Source: Limnobacter sp. (GTDB taxonomy: Bacteria > Pseudomonadota > Gammaproteobacteria > Burkholderiales > Burkholderiaceae_B). From it: a stretch of DNA of 10,180 nt. A model generated the notes under the pieces. The model did no database searches. It saw nothing but the letters and a program-made list of their open reading frames with translations, and was not told where the DNA came from. The DNA is taken from contig JAAURO010000035.1 in the NCBI GenBank assembly GCA_012032215.1, positions 1-10,180 on the forward strand, written 5' to 3'. A program made the position numbers and the translations under genes. Below, piece by piece: positions 6,196 through 10,180 of the stretch; positions within the stretch are counted from its first letter, which is position 1, and each line of letters opens with the position of its first letter.

Positions 6196-6213
6196 AAAGG
6201 ATGTACATCCTTT
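6196..6213. terminator. Perfect 18-bp palindrome with T-run inside the IS left end
   Basis: AAAGGATGTACATCCTTT is fully self-complementary and is followed by further T residues, then ATAG, 15 bases before the orfA start. It could act as a small intrinsic terminator or RNA hairpin that shields the transposase from outside transcription, a known device near IS ends. The stem is short and AT-rich, so it may be weak. Confidence 0.4.
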
Positions 6214-6228
6214 TTATAGCCAACAAAC

Positions 6229-6756
6229 ATGACAACAAACCGATACAGTCAAGAATTCAGAGAGCAGATTTTGCTCAAAGCGATGAACCGAGGAACACAA
6301 AGTTTGCCCGAGTTTGCCCTTGAGCAAGGCCTCATTCTGAGTACATTGAAAGGCTGGCTTGCCCAGTCGCGCAAAAGCACGAAGCCCCACCTGAGTACGC
6401 CGTTGGGATCGAGCTGTTTACCACTGGGTTTGCCCCCCATCAAGTGGGATGCCGCGCAACGACTCCTGGCGCTTGAACAAAGCCATGGCCTGAGCGAACA
6501 AGAGCTTGGCGCATGGTGCCGCACCCACGGCCTGTTTGCACACCATCTCAAAGCTTGGCGGGAACATTTCTGCACTGTACCCGTGGGTGCCAAAGCCGAC
6601 AGTGACCCCACCAAGGCAGCACTGCGAGGGCTACAAGGCAAATATCAGGAAATGGAGCGAGAATTGCGTCGTAAAGAAAAAGCCCTCGCAGAAACTGCAG
6701 CCCTGCTGGTGCTACAAAAAAAGTTTCAGGCGCTGTTACAGGACCCAGAAAAATGA
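6229..6756 (+). CDS. IS3-family transposase OrfA (DNA-binding subunit)
   Basis: A 175-residue protein, long for an IS3 OrfA. It opens with a helix-turn-helix of the transposase_8/HTH type: YSQEFREQILLKAMNRGTQS, then LPEFALEQGLILSTLKGWL. A second HTH-like block sits near residues 65-110 (ALEQSHGLSEQELGAWCRTH). The C-terminal third is a charged helix (QEMERELRRKEKALAETAAL) that fits the leucine-zipper used for OrfA/OrfAB pairing. It should bind the IS ends and, alone, limit transposition. The stop overlaps the orfB ATG (ATGA), and a slippery A7 run lies 11 codons before it. The start ATG at 6229 lacks a strong ribosome binding site, consistent with low expression of transposases. Confidence 0.85.
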   Translation: MTTNRYSQEFREQILLKAMNRGTQSLPEFALEQGLILSTLKGWLAQSRKSTKPHLSTPLGSSCLPLGLPPIKWDAAQRLLALEQSHGLSEQELGAWCRTHGLFAHHLKAWREHFCTVPVGAKADSDPTKAALRGLQGKYQEMERELRRKEKALAETAALLVLQKKFQALLQDPEK

Positions 6757-6774
6757 CCAGCCTGCAACAGCGCC
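6717..6774 (+). promoter_or_regulatory. Programmed -1 frameshift site: A AAA AAG plus stem-loop
   Basis: In the orfA frame the codons CAA AAA AAG give the classic slippery heptamer A AAA AAG at 6717-6723. The -1 frame from 6723 is open straight into orfB at 6753. Five bases downstream a stem begins: GGCGCTGTT (6729-6737) pairs perfectly with AACAGCGCC (6766-6774), extended inward by CAGG with CCTG after one mismatch. The orfB start codon lies in the loop. This is the arrangement used by IS3-family elements to make the OrfAB transposase. Confidence 0.8.
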
Positions 6775-7829
6775 AAAACACAATCAGACTGATCGAACAA
6801 GCCCACCAAAGTGGAGCAAGGCAGCATCGTGCTTGTCAACAAATCGACCTTTGCCTGCGCACGCTTGAACGCTGGAAAAAACAAAGCGCTAGCCAAGGCG
6901 ACCGCCGTACAAATGGCTTGCGCTGTGCACCTGCACAAACACACAATCAACTTAGTCCACAAGAGCGAAGCCAAGTGTTGAGCACGCTCAACAATGCAGA
7001 GTTCGAGAGTCTGCCCCCCAGTCAGATTGTGCCGCGATTGGCTGACCGAAGCATCTACCTTGCCAGTGAATCCACAATGTATCGGATTTTGCGCCAAGAG
7101 AACCAACTGACACACCGGCGTAGCGAAAAGCCTAGTAGCACCCTACGCCAAAAGCCACGCAGCCTGTGTGCACAGGGCTGTAACGAGATTTACACATGGG
7201 ACATCACGTACCTGCCCACTCTAGTTCGAGGCTTGTTTTATTACCTGTACCTGTATGTCGATATATTCAGCAGAAAGATTGTAGGCTGGCAGGTATTTGA
7301 TACCGAAAGTGCGCAACAGGCCAGTGAATTACTGCAAGATATTTGTGAGCGCAACGGCATTGCCCCGGATCAATTGACCGTACACTCAGACAACGGTGCG
7401 CCAATGAAAGGGCAAAACATGATTGCGATGATGCAGTCCCTTGGGGTGGCATACAGCCGTAGCAGGCCTGCGGTGAGCAATGACAACCCGTATTCTGAAG
7501 CACTGTTCAAAACCCTGAAGTATCGAGCTGATTTACCGGTTCGACCTTTTGAAAACATACAACAGGCCCGAGAATGGGCGAGCGCGCTGGTGCGTTGGTA
7601 CAACGAGGAACACCGCCACAGCGGTATTGCGTTTGTGACGCCCTGCCAGCGTGACGCTGGCAGGGATCAAATCATGTTGTTCGCCCGCAAACAGGTTTAT
7701 GAACGCGCAAAGGCGGCAAACCCCCAGCGGTGGAGCAGACAAACAAGAAACTGGAAATATATCCACTCGGTTCACTTGAACCCCGAAAAACCAATTCAAC
7801 GCGAGGAGCAAAAACAGACAGTTTTATAG
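6753..7829 (+). CDS. IS3-family transposase OrfB (rve, DDE catalytic part)
   Basis: A 358-residue protein with an HTH_21-like N-terminus (SPQERSQVL...NNAEFESLPPSQIVPRL) and an integrase-core domain. The catalytic triad is D150 (YTWDITYL), D213 (VHSDNGAPMKG) and E249 (NPYSEALFKTLK), with 35 residues between the second D and E as usual for IS3. The motif WYNEEHRHSGI follows at about 290. It should cut and join the IS ends as the OrfAB fusion. It can be reached by -1 frameshifting within orfA or by restart at the ATG that overlaps the orfA stop. No truncation or missing catalytic residue is seen, so the element may be active. The sequence fits the branch with ...DNPYSEALFKTLKYR, but I do not assign a named IS. 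Confidence 0.93.
   Translation: MTSLQQRQNTIRLIEQAHQSGARQHRACQQIDLCLRTLERWKKQSASQGDRRTNGLRCAPAQTHNQLSPQERSQVLSTLNNAEFESLPPSQIVPRLADRSIYLASESTMYRILRQENQLTHRRSEKPSSTLRQKPRSLCAQGCNEIYTWDITYLPTLVRGLFYYLYLYVDIFSRKIVGWQVFDTESAQQASELLQDICERNGIAPDQLTVHSDNGAPMKGQNMIAMMQSLGVAYSRSRPAVSNDNPYSEALFKTLKYRADLPVRPFENIQQAREWASALVRWYNEEHRHSGIAFVTPCQRDAGRDQIMLFARKQVYERAKAANPQRWSRQTRNWKYIHSVHLNPEKPIQREEQKQTVL
7641..7665. repeat. Perfect 11-bp inverted repeat within orfB
   Basis: Arms CCCTGCCAGCG and CGCTGGCAGGG are separated by TGA. It lies in coding sequence (TPCQRDAGRD). It would form a strong hairpin in the transposase message, but no T-run follows, so it is not a standard terminator. Confidence 0.55.
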
Positions 7830-7838
7830 CCTACTTTT

Positions 7839-7866
7839 TTTAAAATACACGACAGATTGTTTGACA
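7839..7866 (-). repeat. Right terminal inverted repeat of the IS3-family element
   Basis: Ends ...CGACAGATTGTTTGACA, complementary in pattern to the left end. Native sequence begins at 7867. Confidence 0.7.
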
Positions 7867-8465
7867 ACTACCGCTTCTGGTGGGTAGTTCTTCAGGTTAA
7901 ACCTTATTAGCAAAATAGTGCGTGTCCCTGGGGCGGCAGGGGGTGCTCGATGCAATAGCAGTGGTTGCTTGGTGTCGGGAGCATAACGGTGTAAACCTCG
8001 GCATAAAAAAATGTGCAGGTGTCCGGCTGGGAGAGTCTGTATGTCAGCGCTGAGATCTACCCCTTTTTTAAGGGTATATTGGTGAAGATTTTCCTCAAAC
8101 TTATTCTGTTTAACAGTTTCGGGGACATATTCGGTGGGCTTTCCTGAAATGGTGGCAAGGCAAGTGAGTAATTTTGGGTCTTTGTCTACATGCCAGCTAT
8201 CGGCGTTTCCTAAACGGGGACGCTTTACTTCAAAAAACTCGGTGTATTTGAGAGCGGGTGCGGCACAAGGCAAAATTGCCGCAAGAATTTTTTTGAAGAA
8301 CCCGTCTATTTTTTCCACCAGTCCCCGTTGTGTTAAATAGTCGCCTATGGCGCTGCTGTTTGGAGTTCCAAATAGTGGCTTTAACGAGTCCGGAAAGCCT
8401 CGTGGTGCTTTGTTGTGATTTGGATTGATTGCGTGTAGCAGGAGTTTCCGTGTAATGCTTTGTGT
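7867..8465 (-). pseudogene. N-terminal part of a native gene split by the mobile island
   Basis: The minus strand is open from 8465 to the IS edge; the frame then runs a few codons into the IS and stops at 7824. The reading is protein-like: NPNHNKAPRGFPDSLKPLFG, LVEKIDGFFKKILAAILP, YTEFFEVKRPRLGNADSWHV and LIRFNLKNYPPEAVV. No ATG is present; the first usual start is GTG at 8318, but protein-like sequence continues upstream to a TGA at 8466-8468, so the true start may use a rare codon or lie beyond another frameshift. Strand and order fit the fragment at 3369-3613 as the missing C-terminus. I do not recognise the family; no motif of a known enzyme is visible. It is transcribed divergently from the gspC-like gene. 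Confidence 0.55.
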
Positions 8466-8613
8466 TCAGTTTAATAATGGGTTTGAATGCAAAACGGCCC
8501 AGTGCGCTACAGTGTACAGGCAGGGCGGCCGGTTGCGCCAACCCCACCAGGGTGTAACTATGCCACGTAGTTTTTGATACAGTTTGGGCTGGAACCATCC
8601 ATAAGGCCACTTT

Positions 8614-9084
8614 GTGAGAAATCCCCTGCGTTTGCCGCTGACCCTGTCCGGCTGGGTAAGCCTGGCCAAGCTGGCTTTGTATACCTGCACGGTTGGGCTG
8701 GCGGTGTGGTTTATTCTAAAACTTTCCGAGCCAGCCCCCACCGTGGCACCTGCCATGCAAAATGCGCCCTCGGCGCAGTTTCGCATGGATCAAAGCGCCG
8801 AAGCACGCCTGTTGGGTGTAGAAACCGAAGGCGGCTTAACCCCACCCTCTTTGCAACTGCTCGGCGTGTTTGCTTCGTCTAGTGGAAAGGGGGCCGCCAT
8901 TCTTTCGGTCGAAGGCCAGCCCGCAGAATCCATGCCGGTTGGCAGCATGGTGGCCAACGGCTGGCAACTCGACGAAGTCGGCAACAACTTTGCCGTTATT
9001 TCCCGTAGCGGGCAGCAACACCGCATTGAACTCCCCACCGAACAACCTGACCCCGATTTGTTGCAGCGCGTGCCTGGGGGGTAG
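8614..9084 (+). CDS. gspC: Type II secretion system GspC/N-like protein (HR domain only)
   Basis: A 156-residue inner-membrane protein. A short cytoplasmic start (MRNPLRLPLTLSGWVSLAK) is followed by one membrane helix (LALYTCTVGLAVWFILKL, about residues 20-38), and then a periplasmic homology region: LQLLGVFASSSGKGAAILSV, PAESMPVGSMVANGWQLDEV and FAVISRSGQQHRIELP. This is the GspC HR domain, which links the inner-membrane assembly platform of the type II secretion system to the GspD secretin. The C-terminal PDZ or coiled-coil domain of long GspC proteins is absent, as in the short proteins of many betaproteobacteria. The start is GTG at 8614, just after an in-frame TAA and with AAGG upstream. 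No other gsp genes are visible nearby, so it may be the first gene of a separated locus or an orphan. Confidence 0.8.
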   Translation: MRNPLRLPLTLSGWVSLAKLALYTCTVGLAVWFILKLSEPAPTVAPAMQNAPSAQFRMDQSAEARLLGVETEGGLTPPSLQLLGVFASSSGKGAAILSVEGQPAESMPVGSMVANGWQLDEVGNNFAVISRSGQQHRIELPTEQPDPDLLQRVPGG

Positions 9085-9401
9085 GGTTTTAAAGCGTTTT
9101 TTTGTCTGTGAGGTCGTGACCGCGGTAGACGAGCATAAACAGTTGATAATGGTTCGGCTGCTGGATGTTCGTTTGGCCTGGTCATAGCGCGTTGCTGCGC
9201 AAATCATGGAGAAGATGCCCTTAAAAACTTCTTGCCCTTCCTGGGCATCAAAGCTTCACTGAATTCTGATGAATGCTTACAAATCAACGTCCAAAGCCCA
9301 AAGCGACTTCAAAAAAACGTGGGCTTTTAGGTTAAAGCATCCCAAACGAAGCAAACAGCCAGTAAAATCCAACGCTTGATTTATCTATCTACCGATTAAC
9401 T
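9085..9401. other. 317-bp spacer between gspC and the eag gene
   Basis: No convincing gene on either strand. Two imperfectly terminator-like inverted repeats are seen: GATGCCC at 9214-9220 with GGGCATC at 9243-9249, and AAAGCCCA at 9293-9300 with TGGGCTTT at 9320-9327. Neither is followed by a clear T-run. The minus strand has a short protein-like tail ending LFMLVYRGHDLTDKKTL with a TAA at 9089-9091, possibly a gene remnant. The sequence before 9402 is AT-rich and may hold the promoter of the following genes, but I cannot place its boxes. Confidence 0.5.
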
Positions 9402-9839
9402 ATGCACTATCAACTCAACGAAGGCTTGCTGGAGTTACCAGAAAGCTGGCAGGACGAGTCGCTCAATGTCATTAAATCCCCTGTGAAAGACGGAATCAAT
9501 CTGGTTGTTTCACGCGAACAAATTCCATCTGGTAAAACCCGAGAAGCTTACTTGAATGAACAAGTACAGGCCATTCGCAGCGAGCTAACTGGCTACGCTG
9601 AAAAACAATTCACCACCCTGGAAATCGAAGGCCAAGCCTGCCCACTGCTCAGTTACCAATGGGACTCACCAGACGGCCCCATGCACCAAATTAACATGAT
9701 GTGGGCCAGGCTGCCACAGTTGCTCTCGTTTACCTTTACCCGAGCCAAGCCCTTTACCCAAGAACAAACCGAGCAGTGCATTGCCACGCTTAGGGCATTT
9801 AGCCCCGCTCCTGCTCAGGCTCAGGCTACGAGCACCTAA
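9402..9839 (+). CDS. DUF1795 / Eag-type T6SS effector chaperone
   Basis: A 145-residue cytoplasmic protein of the DUF1795/DcrB-like fold, the size of EagT6/EagR chaperones. It has the family opening YQLNEGLLELPESWQDESLN, then NLVVSREQIPSGKTREAYLN, a central IEGQACPLLSYQWDSPDG, and LLSFTFTRAKPF near the end. Eag chaperones bind and shield the N-terminal membrane helices of T6SS effectors that carry a prePAAR motif, and help load them onto the VgrG spike. The gene is followed after three bases by a frame rich in hydrophobic Gly/Ala segments, exactly the kind of client expected. No ribosome binding site is obvious before the ATG. Lipoprotein-type DcrB proteins share the fold but have a signal peptide, which is absent here. 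Confidence 0.8.
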   Translation: MHYQLNEGLLELPESWQDESLNVIKSPVKDGINLVVSREQIPSGKTREAYLNEQVQAIRSELTGYAEKQFTTLEIEGQACPLLSYQWDSPDGPMHQINMMWARLPQLLSFTFTRAKPFTQEQTEQCIATLRAFSPAPAQAQATST

Positions 9840-9842
9840 TTC

Positions 9843-10180
9843 ATGGCAAAGGGCCAATGCGCTTGCCTAACTGCCATCATGCAAGCTGGAGTCAAAGCAA
9901 CCGGGCAAGCTCTTAAGAAAAATGCAGTTGGCTTGGCTGGTGTTGCTGGCAGCACTCTTGGTGGTTTTCTCCTGGGGCCTTTGCTGGGCGCACAAGAGGC
10001 CGCACCATCCGACCCCAAACCGATTGCCACCCAAGGCCACCACATCAAACACAGCAGTTTTTTGCTGCTCTAGCAGGTGCTGTGGTGGGTGCGGTGGTGG
10101 CTGCAGCTGCGGCAGTTGCAGTGACAGCAGCCATTGGATGACAGGGGCGCGCCATGCAGTGGGTGCCTGGTTGGTTTGGC
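9843..10180 (+). CDS. Probable N-terminus of a PAAR/Rhs-type T6SS effector (frameshifted, partial)
   Basis: The frame opens MAKGQCACLTAIMQAGVKAT and then has a hydrophobic segment (VGLAGVAGSTLGGFLLGPLL, about residues 33-52), a polar linker with several histidines (PIATQGHHIKHSS) and a TAG at 10071. Inserting one T in the six-T run at 10058-10063 restores a second long hydrophobic stretch (FFAALAGAVVGAVVAAAAAV, AVTAAIG). That frame ends at a TGA at 10139-10141, so a second indel or true decay must be assumed. Membrane segments directly after an Eag chaperone gene are typical of prePAAR effectors such as Rhs proteins. The exact AARxxDxxxH motif is not clear, and the PAAR and toxin domains lie outside the window. 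The call rests mainly on context. Confidence 0.45.

Larger units (their letters stand above)
6167..7866 (+). mobile_element. IS3-family insertion sequence, about 1700 bp
   Basis: Imperfect terminal inverted repeats begin TGTCAGACTACTTGTCG on the left and, read inward on the other strand, TGTCAAACAATCTGTCG on the right; about 19 of 28 positions match, and both ends have the 5'-TG...CA-3' form of IS3 elements. Inside are two overlapping frames with an HTH OrfA and a DD(35)E OrfB. It looks complete. The flanks differ (CTA on the left, ACT on the right), so there is no clean 3-bp target duplication. The left neighbour is transposon DNA and the right neighbour is a native gene, which points to a deletion beside the IS. 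Confidence 0.85.

Noticed and set aside
6164..7870. CTA on both sides of the IS as a 3-bp target duplication
   Set aside because: The right CTA starts one base beyond the repeat end (after ACA comes A, then CTA), which would make the two IS ends unequal. A chance match or a deletion event is as likely.
8230..8610. 126-codon minus-strand frame upstream of the split gene
   Set aside because: It overlaps the more protein-like frame (GFPDSLKPLFG...) in another phase and has low-complexity polar composition.
9293..9327. AAAGCCCA/TGGGCTTT as a transcription terminator for gspC
   Set aside because: The loop is 19 bases and no T-run follows on either strand, so it is only noted in the spacer entry.
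3614..10180. Second Tn3 terminal repeat to the right of the island
   Set aside because: No stretch with the inverted CTTA...GACG...CCCC pattern was found up to the window end, so the element is called a remnant.
1..10180. CRISPR arrays, tRNA or rRNA genes
   Set aside because: No regularly spaced repeats, no tRNA-like clover arms with CCA, and no rRNA signature sequence were seen.

Overview
The window reads as a proteobacterial chromosome, most likely a betaproteobacterium of the Burkholderiales type. This rests on the families present: a short GspC-like type II secretion protein, a DUF294 protein next to a DEDDh exonuclease, a YkgJ-family protein and an Eag-type (DUF1795) chaperone. The genus cannot be fixed from the sequence. 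A gene-dense mobile island sits in the middle.

Left flank (1-3613). A YkgJ-family cysteine-cluster gene (minus strand) is divergent from a cyclic-nucleotide/CBS/DUF294 regulatory protein, which is followed with a 4-base overlap by a DEDDh exonuclease. The DUF294 frame is broken twice by single-base indels. After the exonuclease comes, on the minus strand, the C-terminal part of a native gene that is cut at 3613.

Island (3614-7866). It opens with a 37-bp terminal inverted repeat of the Tn3 family (Tn21-like sequence). The stop codon of a serine resolvase lies inside that repeat. A tightly packed minus-strand gene string then reads, in transcription order: truncated mntA, eroded hepT, a 57-aa ORF, tae4, tai4, a 123-aa ORF, resolvase. 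Tae4 is a type VI secretion (T6SS) peptidoglycan amidase effector and Tai4 is its periplasmic immunity protein, so a T6SS weapon and its antidote appear to be cargo of a Tn3-type element. The string is cut inside mntA by an intact-looking IS3-family element (6167-7866) with imperfect terminal repeats, overlapping orfA/orfB and a clear programmed -1 frameshift signal. No Tn3 transposase and no second Tn3 repeat are visible.

Right flank (7867-10180). Directly after the IS lies the N-terminal part of a native minus-strand gene. It is probably the other half of the fragment at 3369-3613, so the island seems to have split one gene. Then come a short GspC-like protein, a roughly 300-bp spacer, a DUF1795/Eag-type T6SS chaperone and, three bases later, the start of a Gly/Ala-rich membrane-segment protein. 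That last protein is probably the N-terminus of a PAAR/Rhs-type T6SS effector and has frameshifts.

Taken together, the flank suggests a host that already uses a T6SS, and the island suggests import of an additional effector-immunity pair by a transposon that also carried a HEPN/MNT toxin-antitoxin module, now decayed.
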